Source: Linanthus parryae (lineage: Eukaryota; Streptophyta; Magnoliopsida; Ericales; Polemoniaceae). From it: a DNA stretch of 64,000 nt. The notes beneath the pieces are model-generated. The model was not told the DNA's origin. It made no database searches and worked only from the letters and a program-made list of their open reading frames with translations. The DNA lies in contig JALGPY010000009.1 in the NCBI GenBank assembly GCA_023055425.1, positions 17,239,775 to 17,303,774 of the forward strand. The letters are read 5' to 3'. The translations under genes were made by a program, and so were the position numbers. This document shows positions 22,701-34,033 of this stretch, one piece after another. The stretch's first letter is position 1. Each line of letters starts with the position of its first letter.

Positions 22701-23240
22701 GATTGGAGGTGGAGCCTGTTGTTGTGGAACCTGTCTCTGAGCTTGGTAAGGAACATTTGGCCTATGACCTGGCGCATATAAACCACTATTCGGATTGGCA
22801 TAGCTGAAGTTGGGGTGATTGCGATTGTTGGGATGATAGGTGTTTGGCCATTGCTGCTGTCTTTGTTGACCCATGTAATTCACGTCTTTAATGCCATCCC
22901 CATATCCCTGATTTGCATCTGCTACCATCTCTCCCACTGACTTCACCTGTGCCGATGGATTCAAATTACTGAAAGCCGAAGTCATCACTGCCATCTGATG
23001 TTCAAATTTCTGTTCCACCATAGACTCTATCTTACTAACCAATGCCCCATCTGACTTCGTGTTTCTACGAGTCTCAGACCTCGTGGATTCACGTTTTGCT
23101 ACATTATCTAGCAGATCACGACATCTCCGTAGTCCCATTCCCATAAAATTTCCTTGAGCCATCATGTCCAGCTCACTAGCAGTCTCTCTGTCCAAAGCAT
23201 TATAAAAGTAATGGAGAAGTTTATACCATGGCTCTCCGTG
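19743..23240 (-). pseudogene. gag(C-terminal)-protease-RT-RNase H of Athila element E
   Basis: A 1150-codon open frame (23195 to 19743) plus about 40 bases of upstream gag. Approximate order by residue: gag C-terminal half (1-260), protease with DLGAS active site (about 395), RT (about 640-900: YRKLNDATLKDHFPLPF, GYSGYNQI), RNase H (about 960-1090: MCDASDYAVGAVLG, FTDHSALKYL). The catalytic RT motif is FMND (Asn codon at 20712-20714) instead of FMDD, which should abolish polymerase activity. The gag N-terminus is missing by truncation, so the frame is long but not functional. Confidence 0.85.
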
Positions 23241-23298
23241 TACAGCTGTCGTGTGGCTAGAGCTTGTTGCTGTACATAGTAGCTAGAGCTTGTTGCTC

Positions 23299-23611
23299 AT
23301 AACTGATGTGGATTGCTCAACAGATGAGGGACCTTGGTTATGAATTCAGAGAAGTGCCTATCAAATGTGACAACACAAGTGTCATTTCAATCACAAAGAA
23401 TCCTGATCAACACTCCATAACTAAACACATAGATGTAAGAAACCATTTCATAAGAGGTCATGTGGAGAAATGTGATGTGCCTTTATCTTTTGTATCTACT
23501 GCTATGCAGATTGCTTATATTTTCACTAAACCATTTCCAGATGAGAGGTTTGCAGCTCTAAGGCTTGAACTGGCATGCTAAACAATGATGCATTGGTTTA
23601 TGGGGAGTATT
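23299..23611 (+). pseudogene. RNase H tail of Sirevirus D1, beyond element E
   Basis: The frame 23306-23581 starts WIAQQMRDLGYEF and ends LRLELAC, the C-terminal end of copia RNase H. It matches copy C at 39623-39950. It continues the RNase H broken at 12739. An internal purine motif (GGGGAGTATTAG, 23600-23611) follows, as in C, where it precedes ORF3. Confidence 0.85.
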
Positions 23612-24027
23612 AGATTATATGTGTTGTTTGTGTGCAATTCCCAAAGTCTTTAAAAAATACTTTCCAAGCCTTGGAAATATTCTTCAAAACTTTGAAAAGT
23701 TATGTTTTTTATGTAGCTCACCAAAGCTTTCGACCTCTACTTCAAAGCCTTGGAGAGTAATTCTTCTTACTTTGTTCAATAATTAGGTCAAATAATATTT
23801 GGCATTATCTTAATAGAAAATATTGTCTTGTTAAGATATTTTCATGAAAATATCCTAAAATATCTTTTCTGGTACGAATTAGATTTCTTTCGAAATAGTC
23901 TTTTTTAAGTTTAAACAATTTTCCTACTTTTAAGCAAAATCTTCAGGCATTCTCTTATATCTTCAATCTTTATATCGGTCTCTCTCTCTCTCCAATCTCT
24001 CTATACCTCTTCAAACTCTAAACCCTA
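23612..24027 (+). promoter_or_regulatory. ORF3 leader of Sirevirus D1
   Basis: The A+T-rich spacer has three AAGCCTT/AAGCTTT palindromes. It ends in a (CT)n-rich stretch (23977-24000), then AAACCCTAATGG, in which the last ATG is the ORF3 start. Copy C has the same arrangement. A pyrimidine-rich leader plus a telobox-like AAACCCTAA is typical of plant gene 5' leaders. Confidence 0.45.
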
Positions 24028-25671
24028 ATGGAGGAAAAATTACAAAGGATTCAACAGCAGAGTCAAGGATCATCAATAAGGAGGAGGGAAGAGAAAATAG
24101 ATAGACATAGATCACAATATCAGACTCAGATTCAGAGAGAACTACGAGAATGCATAAGATTTCTCCTCTAGAAAAAAAGATCGGAAAGAAGAAGGATACT
24201 CTGGAAATTGAATATGGTTCAGGGAAGGATCAAGGAGAAAGCAAGAAGGATCAGGGAGACATAAAAAAGAAAGATAGTGAGAAGAAGAAGAAGACAGAGG
24301 AAGAAAAGAATGATGATCAGACACCAGTGAAGAAAACAAGAGCCAAGCACAATGTGTGAAGACTAAGGGAAAAGGTTTTGGTTAGAAATTATTGCCTGAA
24401 TGTTGGTTTGTAAATTCAGAAGTTAACGGGATTCGGTTGGATGGTTATGCTTCCGCTAAGGTAGCATATTGTAGTATGATTTCTGAAGATTTATTGGATA
24501 AACTGGATATAGGCTGCGTTAGAAAGCTTAGAATTTCATCTATTTGGATGATTTTAAACCTACTTTTTTGGCATATCCTAGGATAACTATACTGTTTTAT
24601 CTGAATCTTGAGCAAGAGAAGGGTGATAGTTATGTTTTAACCTCAAGGGTTGCTGGTGTTGATATGAGACTGGATCACAACACTTTTGCCATAGCTTTGG
24701 GGGTTCCAAAGAAGTATAAGTTAGACAAACACTCTGATAGGAAGGAGTGTTTAGAGAAAGCCAAAGCTGAATTCTTTCTGGAAGGTACTCCATCTAGATC
24801 AAAGCAATTAACACACTCTGTGTTAAATTGTGAGGCTAAACTTTTATTCTCTATTATCATGAGATGTGTTGTGCCAAGAGAACACTCTAAGGAGTTGGTT
24901 ACTAATAGGGTGCCAATCTTGATGTATCTAATATGTCAAGGCTTTGACATTGATCTTCCTAGTGTGGTGATGGAACACATGGTTTATTGTGGCACCAGGA
25001 CTAGAAATCATTCTTTACCATATGCAAATCTGCTACCTTTATTCTTTAATCATTTTGAAGTATCCGTTAAGGAGGAGGAAAATATTACAAGTGGTTTTGG
25101 ATTGGTTGATGAAAATTCTCTCCAAAGGATTGGAGTAGTTCAAACTAAGAAGGGAAGCTAGAAGTTTTATACTGAATTATCTCCTGGTGAGCTTAAACAG
25201 AAGAATTTTATCAAACCCAAAGCTGCAACCACACCCAAAGCTTCAACCAACCTGGTTTGTTCTCAGATCATAGAAAAGATAGACAATCTGGAAGATGGAC
25301 TTGAGGACTTAAGGCAAGTTCAGTTTGACTTGTGCAAGGAAGTTGGGAAGTTCAAAACTGTGATGTCTTCTATGGAAGAAAAGCTGAATATGATCATCAA
25401 AGGGATGAATCTGGAGAAAGTACCATCTGCTGAGAGTGAGGATGCTGACAGCATTGATTATTATATGGCCATTGGAGGAGCAGCCAAGCTGGGAAAGAAG
25501 AAGAAAATACCAGTAGTTGTTACCTCAAAAGAGCTGTTTGAGTCAAGTGGTGAAGAAACTACTGATAATGAAGAGGAATCAGCAGGAGAGGAACAAGAGG
25601 AGGCTTCAGGTGATGAGTCAATAGGAGAGGAACAAGAAGAAGCTGAGACAGCCAAGGAAGAGGAGAAGTAA
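24028..25671 (+). pseudogene. Accessory ORF3 of Sirevirus D1
   Basis: Homologous to 37407-39180 in copy C. The start M-E-E-K-L-Q-R-I-Q-Q-Q matches MERKLARIQQQ. A Lys/Glu-rich segment (24150-24359) follows, then the conserved domain in two frames (24392-25161: GYASAKVAYCSMISEDLLDKLDI ... LVTNRVPILMYLICQGFDIDLPSVVMEHM ... LPYANLLPLFF). A coiled-coil-like segment (25260-25420) and a Glu-rich tail follow. Stops at about 24169, 24358 and 25161 (where C has Trp) and frameshifts near 24390 and 24550 inactivate it. The domain resembles plant 'putative transposon protein' domains. Its function is unknown. Confidence 0.75.
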
Positions 25672-26094
25672 AAGTGCAAGGTCAAAGAAGGAAAGAAGAA
25701 AGTTAAGAAGGATGCTGAAGAAGAAGACAAATTCTCAAAGCCTTGAACCCCTTCTTCTTTCTATCTATAAGCCTTGGAGTTTTTTCAAATTTTGTTTATG
25801 TTTTTAAAAACACTCTGAAAAAGATCCAAAATTCCTCAAACTCTTTCGATGAAAGTAAAAAAGGGGGAGAGAATATGTGATTTATGTGGTTATTTACTTT
25901 GGATGTAACTGGGATGTAAAATTTTGGATACTGGTACTTTAGTTTAATCTAGTTCAGTTTCTTCTTTAACTACGTGCTAAGTTTTTATGCGTTAAAGTTT
26001 TTTCTATGTCTATCTTTTGGATTCTAGATGCTATTAAGTTGCAGGACAGATAAGGCATGACGAATATTTGTTTTGACTTTCATCAAGGGGAGAT
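25672..26094 (+). other. 3' untranslated region and PPTs of Sirevirus D1
   Basis: It is non-coding. A purine tract AAAAAAGGGGGAGAG lies at 25857-25871 and a second, AAGGGGAGAT, at 26085-26094, immediately before the LTR. The same two tracts are in copy C (near 37200 and 36954-36966). Confidence 0.65.
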
Positions 26095-27560
26095 TGATAA
26101 TTCAATCCTTCTTAATTATGCGGTGTATAAACTCTGGGGGAGTTATACTTTGATGATGATGAAAGACAAGTTTAGTTTGAGATACATGTTCAAAGCTCCA
26201 AAACTTTGAAGCTTACAATGCTTATATACTGGCCTATACTTGCTAAAAGGTTTTCTTTGTTGCAAGACTTACAATGGATCGAGAGCCTTATTATAGACTT
26301 TATACTGTTTCTTAAAAATATTCTTGAGCATATATATTAAGTTTATAATTCTATAAAAGTATGCAGATTGATATATCATAAGGATCATTGAATGATGGCC
26401 AAAGATTTGAAGGTGGACAAAGCTCCAAAGCTTTGGAGGTTATTCTGGAATTCTGCTTATGCTATACTAACTAACCGTTCTTTGTTGCAGGATAACATAT
26501 CAAGTTTTGTGATTGTTTATTTATTTGTTCTAAGTTATATTCTCAATATTGATTATTATTTGGACATATATTTATAATGTTTACACTCAGAAAAATAGCT
26601 ATGCTTATTGGTTTAAATGATCTGTCAAATATGTTATTATATTTATGCTATATAATCTGGGTTTTTTCCTTAACTTGTGTTCAAGTTTCGCAGGGCTATG
26701 CTTTGATGATCAAGTCAATATAGCCGTTTGAATTCAAATGTTAAAGATAGTTGTTAGGTTGTTGAGGATTTGCAGGAGATAGTTCCTAGAATCTTTCAAG
26801 TTTTTGCTGACAGTTTGTTATATACAGAGTATGAATTTAAAGCAGACAAAGAGAGAGGGTGATTGATAGAAAACATACACAGGAGATCAAACAATTACTC
26901 TTCAACCATTCAAACAGATTAAGAGCTCAACATTGAAGAAGATCATTCATCTCAATCATTCCAGATTTTCTGAAGAACACTTGAAGCTTCAAGCTTATTC
27001 TGTTTTCTGTGTTCTTCATACTTGTGAAAATTCTATGAATTCATTATAATTCCTAAACCTCATTGACTTTATAAGTTGAAGTTGTTCAAGTGAACAACAA
27101 GAGGTTCTTATTGTTTCATTAGATTGTAGCGGAAACAAGATTTGTTTGGAACCACAAGTTGTATATGTGTAAGGGAGTTAAATTAGAATTGAGATCTAGG
27201 GCTAGGTTTGTGATTAATAAGAAGGTGTTTGCACCCTGGAGGTATAGTATCCCTCAGGTGTAGAGTAGGCCCATTGGTGGCTGAACTTCATAAAAAATCA
27301 CCGTGTTCATTTGATTTACATTGCTGCATTTCATTCCCTAGAGCTCCAAAGCTTTGAAGAAATTCTTACTTCAAAGCTTTGAAGTTTCAGGCATTTTCAA
27401 GCATTCTCAAACAATTCTGTATTTTTCCAAAGCTTTGAAAATCTATCAATCCTCTGTGTTAAGTTTTAAAATCCAGTTTTTCGGAAAAGATTGCATACTC
27501 TATTCAACCCCCCTTCTAGAATATCTTGATCGTGTACTTTACCTGCATTACACACTTTCA
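26095..27560 (+). repeat. LTR shared between D1 (upstream) and D2 (downstream)
   Basis: It begins TGATAATTCAATCC after the purine tract and ends ...CACACTTTCA before the primer-binding site, for 1466 bp against 1491 bp for copy C's 5' LTR. AAAGCTTT palindromes occur at about 26420, 27345, 27376 and 27427. It has 3'-end sequences of one element on its left and 5'-end sequences of another on its right. No gene is inside. Confidence 0.8.
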
Positions 27561-27562
27561 GT

Positions 27563-27577
27563 TGGTATTAGAGCTTG
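27563..27577 (+). other. Primer-binding site of D2
   Basis: TGGTATTAGAGCTTG is complementary to initiator-Met tRNA with one mismatch (T for C at position 7) relative to copies B and C. Confidence 0.85.
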
Positions 27578-27610
27578 GGTCACTGTAAAATATCTAACAC
27601 TCTCGTGATA

Positions 27611-28790
27611 ATGAGTAATGTAGGTGATGGAGGATTCTCACAGGGAAGGGCAACCAACATACCTCCACTGTTCTGTGGTGACAACTTTGTACATTGGAAA
27701 GCATTGATGAAAATGTTCATCATAAATGAGGACATGGAGCTATGGTCAATCACTCATATTGGCCCCTCCATATTCTATTATACCGCAGATGGAATCAAAA
27801 CTGTCAAGGCTGAAGATGATCTTTCAATTACTGAATTGGAGAAGGTATCAAAGAACTAAAAAGCTATCAACATATTATATTGGGCTCTTAGTGAAGATGA
27901 GTTCAACAGAATATCCAACTGCAAAAGTGCCAAGGAGATTTGGAACAAACTGGTAGTGACATATGAAGGAAGCAGCCAGGTCAAGCATACCAAAATTAAC
28001 ATTCTTCTAAAGCAGTATGAGCTATTTGAGATGAATTCTGATGAATCCATCAATGACATGTTCTAAAGGTTTACAAACATTGTGAATAACCTAGAGTCCT
28101 TGGGAAAAGCATTCTCAAATGAAGAAAAAGTCAGAAAGATTTTAAGAAACCTTCCAAAAGCCAAGTGGGAACCAAAGACCACTGCAATTGAGGAAGCTCA
28201 GGATTTGAGCCTTATGGATCTCGATGATATGCAAGGCAAGCTGCTCATTCATGAGATCTCTATGAAGGAAGTTGATGGTGATATGAGTGAAAACATCAAG
28301 ATCCCGACACTCAAGGCAAAAGACATTGAGAAATCCCAAAGTCTTGAACATGAAGATGATGATGAGGAGGAAGATTTAGCGTTGATCTACAAAGCTTTGA
28401 CTAGAATCCTGAAAATGAAGAAGAATTATGGAAACAAGGACTACAACAAAGAAATGTTCAAATCCTCAAGCAGCAATGATCATATAGGTAAGTCTTCTTC
28501 ACATTCACATAAATCTAAAGTAATGAATTGCTTTGAATGTGGAGATGCAGATAACCTTGTAAGGGATTGTCCACAAAAGAAGAAGAACAACCATTTCTCT
28601 AAGAAGGAAAGGACATAAGGGAGAAAGCTATGGTTGCTTCATGGAGTGATTCTAATTCATCGAGTGATTCATATTCAGATGAAGAACAAGCCAATCTCTG
28701 TCTGGTGGCTGAGCATGGAGAAGGAAACAACTCAGAAAAACACATGAGGAAATGGTAAAAAATTTACTTGCTATTCCTTCTGATGTTTTA
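27611..28790 (+). pseudogene. gag of D2
   Basis: It starts MSNVGDGGFSQGR, 34 bases after the primer-binding site. The capsid-type domain runs to about 28250 (HWKALMKMFI; VSNCK-type; NLPKAKWEPKT). It is followed by an acidic region and a zinc knuckle, CFECGDADNLVRDC, in which the His is replaced by Asn. In-frame stops occur at about 27857 and 28064, and again at 28616 after the knuckle. Gag would form the capsid and bind RNA, but this copy cannot. Confidence 0.8.
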
Positions 28791-29460
28791 CCATAAATCC
28801 TTAAAACTATGTTTTAAATGAGGAAAGCTACAGAAATGAGATTGAATCTTTTAAGGTAAAAGTTCATAGGCAGGCAAAGGAATATTTAGATTTGGTTTTT
28901 CTCAATAAGACTCTTGAAGTATATAAGTCACAAATTGACAGTGACTTCAAAGCATTGGACAGCAGGTTCAAAGCTTTGAGGGCACAAGTCAAGGAAGTTG
29001 TGAATCAAAATACTCTTTTAACTCATAAATTTGTTGATCTAAAACATCATTCAGGTGATTTAGAGAAACATAACACATCTTTCACTGAAAAACTTCAAGA
29101 TCAAGAACAATTTTATCAAGATTTGCAGGCTCAGAACATAACCTTAATCTCATGCTTGGAGGAAGTTTGCATTCTGTACACAACAGTGGAATTGGTGACA
29201 ATCCAAATTTCCAAAGAAGAACCAAACCACCTTTAAACATACATTCTCCAAAATGTTTTAACAGTGGAAATCTTGGTCATGTTAAGCTAACTTGTCCCTT
29301 CAGAAATACAAAACATCATATGATGAGGAATACCTATCCTTATTATTTTAAGGGACAAGTGAGGCAGATTTGGGTTCCTAAAGGAATCAGACCACCTAAT
29401 TTGGTTGACTCTAAATATGAGTCCAAGTTCTACATTTGGTCTAACAGCCTTTGAGGCATT
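28791..29460 (+). pseudogene. Coiled-coil and second-knuckle segment of D2
   Basis: The 28892-29236 frame is rich in Leu/Lys/Gln heptads (FKALDSRFKALRAQVKEV) and looks coiled-coil. The overlapping 29152-29454 frame has CFNSGNLGHVKLTC, a second zinc knuckle whose second Cys is Ser, then NTYPYYFKGQVRQIWVPKGI, conserved in B and C. The frames are joined by a frameshift. Confidence 0.7.
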
Positions 29461-29474
29461 GATTGAATTTTGCA

Positions 29475-31396
29475 GGCTGTCACCAAGGGTAAGGATCAGA
29501 AGTGGATTTTAGAAAGTGGTTGCTCCAGGCATATGAGTGGAAAGAAGTATCTATTCACATAACTTAATGAGCAATCTGGAGGAACTATCACACTTGGTGA
29601 CAAAATAAAATGCAACATTATTGGCATAGGTAGTGTTGGTAGTGAATCTGCAAGTTCTATTTCTGATTTTTATCTTGTAGATGGTTTGAAGTATAATTTG
29701 CTTAGTATCTCTAAGTTATGAGATGTGGGTAATAAAGTCATTTTTGACAAGGAGAAATGTGTGGTGCAAGATGAGAAATCTGGAAATTTCATACTCTCTG
29801 TTCCAAAGTCATACAATGTTTATTCTATGAGTACTAACAAATTTGGAGGATTTAGTCTGAAGTGTCTCAAAGCTGTGAAGGAGAATATGAATCTTTGGCA
29901 TAGAAAACTTAGGCATATACGCATGCACGCAATGAACAAGCTTATCTCTAAAGACTTGGTAAGAGGATTACCAACTATGAAGTTTAAATATGATGAGATA
30001 TGCAAGGAATGTACCCAAGGTATACAGACAAGGAGCTCATTCAAGCCAAATAATTTTGTAAGTACTACTAGACCCTTAGAGATGCTGCATATGGACTTAT
30101 ATGGTCCTATGAGAGTTCAAACAACCAAAAGTAAGAAGTATATGCTTGTTTTGGTAGATGATTACTCTAGATTTACTTGGGTTATGTTTATTAGAGAAAA
30201 AATTGAAGCACTACATGAATTCTCAAAACTTTGTAAAAATCTTCAAACGTTAAAAAATATACATGTTGCATCTGTTAGGAGTGATCATGATTGAGAATTT
30301 GATCAACTTGAATTTGATTATATTGTAAACAACATGGCATTTCACACAAATTTTCTGCACCTAGAACTCCTCAGAAGAATGGAGTAGTTGAGAGGAAGAA
30401 TTGGACACTTGAAGATATGTCTAGAACCATGCTTATTGAAAACAATTTGCCGAAATATCTTTGGGCAGAAGTTGTTAACAATGCCAACTATGTGCTAAAT
30501 AGATGCTTGATTAGGCTTATTTTGAAGAAAACTCCATATGAACTTTTCAAGGGCAGAAAGACGAGTGTTTCTTATTTTAAACCTTTTGGTTGTACTTGTT
30601 ATGTGCATAATAATGGCAAGGATTTTTCTCAAAAAAATAATAATGGCAAGGATAAACTTGGTAAATTTTATGCTAGAAGTGATGAAGATGTATTTCTTGG
30701 TTATTCTCAATCTAGCATAGCATATAGAGTTTTTAATAAAATATCCAAATTTGTAGAGGAGAGCATTCTTGTGATTTTTGATGAAAGCAATGATGGTTCC
30801 TTGAGTGAAGGTTTTGCAGATCTCAATCTAAATAACTATGAAGAAGATGATGATATTGAGAAAGAAAATAGCAGCAAAACTGACCTGGAGGAACAACCAA
30901 GAGAATCTCAAAGCTTTGAACGATCTTTTGACCAAAATTCTCAAAGCCCCGAGACTGGACCTCGCAGATCACAAAGTGCTCCAGCGATTGCATCAAGCTC
31001 TCAAGGTCTTGAAAAGATTATTGCACAACTAGAAACCTGAACACCAAGAAAGAAGTTCAAACATCTGTCAGCTCTCAAGGTCTTGTATTACTTCAATGCC
31101 TTTGTATCACTTGTAGAACCTAAATATGCAAAGGAGACATTACAAGAAGCAGATTGGATCATTGCAATGCAGAGTGAGCTGAATGAATTTAAGGGGAACA
31201 AGGTATGGAACTTGGTTCCTAGGCCAAAGACTCAGTCAGTAATTCGAATCAGGTGGGTGTTCAGAAACAAGCTTGATGAGAATGTTAAAATTGTCAGAAA
31301 CAAAGCCAAACTTGTGGCACAATGATATAATAAAAAAGAAGCTATTGATTATGAGGAGACATTTTCTCCTGTTTCCAGGTTAGAAGCTATTAGGTT
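29475..31396 (+). pseudogene. pol of D2: protease, integrase and RT start
   Basis: The protease motif ESGCSRHMSG (about 29512-29541) has E in place of the catalytic D. GAG-pre-integrase (LWHRKL, MNKLISKDLVRGL) and the integrase core (MLHMDLYGP, VDDYSRFTW, VRSDHD) follow. A stop occurs at about 30293 where G is expected after SDH. A frameshifted stretch follows, then MSRTMLIENNLPKYLW...YELFKGRK (30417-31040) and the RT N-terminus (31083-31396, WIIAMQSEL, KAKLVAQ-stop). A local duplication of AATAATGGCAAGGAT occurs at 30607-30654. It is inactive. Confidence 0.85.
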
Positions 31397-31948
31397 GAGA
31401 AGAAGCCCCAGCAACAGCAGGTCTTGGAGAGGTGGAGCTTTGTTGGTGGAGTTGGTGGTTGTGTATAATGGTTAAGGGAAAAGAAGAGGAAGGTTGAGAA
31501 TATTATGGTGATACACACCACTTACCAGATAGTGGATGATAATGAGAGTTTGCCACCTCATGAGTGAGGTGTCAAACTGAGTGTGCCAAGTGTATCACAT
31601 GCACAAAGGGGTGCTTTCACAATTTTCAATAAATTAGGGTAAGAGTAGAATTTGAGGAAACTTAGACTTTACATTCTTTCCCCAACATTATAGATTACTC
31701 TCCAAGAAACCCACAATTCCCAGTAATCTTAGAATGGCCAAATTTTAGCCAGAAGTTTAATTTGTAAAAAATTATAAATAAACCCCAATTTCTCAATAAT
31801 TTCATATTTGTACCAATTTGAACTCACATTCTAATTATTCTCTGCTTTGGAGATGTCACTCAAATACCTTTGGACAAGAAGTTTACACAACTAACTTAAA
31901 ATTTTAATTTATTACAATTTCCTCTATAGAAATTTTTAGGGTGTTACA
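31397..31948 (-). repeat. Candidate Ty3/gypsy (chromovirus-type) LTR fragment
   Basis: On the minus strand it begins TGTAACACCCTAAAAATTTC at 31948, a start typical of plant chromovirus LTRs. It contains a 13-bp inverted repeat (GTTTGCCACCTCA / GTGAGGTGTCAAAC, 31551-31579). It is cut off at the D2 breakpoint, and no partner LTR or PBS is visible. It carries no gene. Confidence 0.35.
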
Positions 31949-32018
31949 AAAGAGGGCGTAGGAGTGAGAGAGAGAGGCAGAGAGAAGTCAGTTGCTAGGT
32001 TTGAATTTTCCACTATTT

Positions 32019-33341
32019 ATTTTTATCGAGAGAAAAGCATTTGAAATTACTCATTAAAAGTTCCTGTTACACCATCACTAGATTGTTGCTGGCCCAACTT
32101 GGAACAATAATCGGCCATATAACTTTACTCTCAAATCTCTTGGCCATTGCTCGGGAAAAGGTGTGCATTCTACGCGCTGCATACATTGGATTTTTACATC
32201 CACAAAAATTCCAGCAACTTTTCTTGTCTCCTACTAGTTATGTTTCGTCTGAATCTTCTTACTTTGACTTTTAATCCGTAACTGAGTAACCTTGACTCAG
32301 TGATTTAGATAGCAAAACGATATAACTTTTTGAACTTTTTTCATTGTTTTATAGAGTAAAATTTACTCTACAAGATCATGCAAATATTATAAAATTCTTG
32401 TATCGTTTTACTAATCAAATCACCGGGTCAAAATGACCTAGTGAGTAGTGACAAAAAGTGAAGTGGGCTGAAAAAGACGAAACAAAGGTAGTATATCAGA
32501 GCACCTTCTTCGCTTATGTTGCTTTCATCATTTTCGGTTTGTCGCTTCAGCTCTTTCACAACCGTTGACGCATCAAGTCAACAGAATACTGTTCCATAGC
32601 CAAATATTTGAGCCACCATGAGACCTTCTCTCAAATATGCATTCTCTTTTTCCTTGGAGCCGATGACCGATTTGAGAATCACCGCCACGCCACAGAGATA
32701 AAATCCGGTGTTGTCCTTGAGAAGTATACCCCTCATACTTTCCATCTCGGTGGTTCCATGAGATATCTATGTTCATATTTATCAAACCCACCGGTGGTGG
32801 TTTCTACTCCTCAATTTTTGGAGGTTCGCCGACGTTCCGGATGTGGTGATTTTTATTCTACATGGCTTGATTGACATCAAATAAGTATTCTCTTACAAAT
32901 TTTTTTATTTGAGATGTGGATATCTTGCTATTGTTAGAGATAAAATGGTTATTTTTGACCAAATTGCTCACATCGCGATGCAGATTGTTTGCCTTTGTGC
33001 ATTACTTAACTCTATAATATTTTTGGGGATCTATTGTCTAAGGCTATTAGTTGTTGTGGTGTGTCCTTCATTGCCCAGAATCCCTCTCCATATCTTGGTT
33101 GCTTTTCTGAATTTGAGAAAGAGATGATATGCACTTTCTTTATCATCTCTAGACATCTAGCACTCTCCAGATAGGTTTCAATTTTAGTAACTTCCCTCTT
33201 GTTGGAGAGAAATAAGTCCATACTCTCCACACAGTGAAAATGCATGTTTTTGGTACTGGAACTTGCCACAATGATTTGATCGAGTTTTATTCCTCGGGTT
33301 TTGATGATGATGCTTGTTCTTGAGATAATCCTATTTTTTTT
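32019..33341 (-). pseudogene. LINE (L1-type) C-terminal part, left of MULE 1
   Basis: In mixed minus-strand frames I read the C-terminal zf-RVT-like block (LWQVPVPKTCIF, a Trp-rich line, then an ESAYHLFLKFRKATKIW type block) at about 33130-33280. A block before the RNase H-like domain (NAQRQTICIAM) lies near 32960, and RNase H-like traces (VVKELKRQ) near 32560. The 3' end near 32019 (TTTCTCTCGATAAAAATAAA on the minus strand) looks like a LINE tail. The upstream half lies across the nest at 46391-48353. The + strand frames here are shadows. Confidence 0.55.
32276..32460. mobile_element. MITE-like inverted-repeat insertion in the LINE
   Basis: The left arm (ACTGAGTAACCTTGACTCAG, GTGATTTAGATAGCAAAACG) and the inverted right arm (ACTCACTAGGTCATTTTGAC, GTGATTTGATTAGTAAAACG) are related over about 50 bp. 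They surround an A+T-rich centre, for about 185 bp in all. It interrupts the RNase H-like part of the LINE. No clean target duplication was found. Confidence 0.45.
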
Positions 33342-34033
33342 GGGCAAATTACAGATAATCCGTGGTTTAAAAAGTTACACTTAACTAACCGTTCAACCAA
33401 AAAAAACTAACATGTGATTTCTCCGTCTTGCACTGTGAACAAAAAATCCAGTATTTGTGAACCATTTTGCACTACAAAATTCAACTTAAGATCATCCTCA
33501 AAATCACATAATCTGCATCTTTGTGTTCAAATCAACCACAATTATTCATAATCTGGAACAGACTTGGACTCAAGGAAATACGGAGAAGGCAATAATACAA
33601 AAGAGGAAGATAGACCGAGAAGATGAAATATCCACCACCGCCACCATAGACATTGCCGCAACAACCGCCACCATATCCAACTTTCACCCACCACAATAAA
33701 ACAACATTTAGATATCGAACAATAATCCATGTCAAGAACCCGAAAATGGAACCCTGAAAGTAAACAACCAGACCCTCAAATTGATTAAAATTCGTACCCC
33801 TAATCAGTACCGAATCTGTCGAAATCAAACCCAGATTTCGAAACCTAAACATAGCCTCTCCCAGATCATAAGCAGAGAAAAATGGTGAAAAGACGGAGAA
33901 ATTCAGATATTTTAACTCTCCGGGTTCAAGCAGAGTAGAGTTCAGAGATCATCGGTTACTTTCCCGCCACAAACGATGTCCTAGGCGGCGCCTTTTGGCG
34001 TCTGGTGTGATCTTCTCTCAAATCAATAAAGAT

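Larger units (their letters stand above)
12738..23240 (-). mobile_element. Element E: 5'-truncated Athila-lineage Ty3/gypsy retrotransposon
   Basis: On the minus strand it carries part of gag, protease (DLGAS), RT, RNase H and integrase. A conserved GTTGGG...CCCAAC element, an accessory ORF, a long untranslated region, a PPT and one LTR follow. The order RT-RNase H-integrase and the peptide style (LKDHFPLPF, GYSGYNQI) identify the Athila lineage. The 5' LTR, primer-binding site and first half of gag are absent: the copy stops at about 23220-23240 inside gag. It sits inside the RNase H of D1, but there is filler DNA and no clean 5-bp target duplication. Element F is a second copy of this family. 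Confidence 0.88.
26095..31396 (+). mobile_element. Element D2: Sirevirus-like Ty1/copia, 3'-truncated
   Basis: LTR, primer-binding site, gag, protease, integrase and the start of RT are present in order. It stops abruptly at about 31396 after SRLEAIRL in RT, where a gypsy LTR fragment begins. RT catalytic centre, RNase H, ORF3 and 3' LTR are missing. All frames contain stops. Confidence 0.85.

Noticed and set aside
11020..31396. D1 and D2 as one circularly permuted element
   Set aside because: Both contain GAG-pre-integrase and integrase, so their content overlaps by more than 1 kb.
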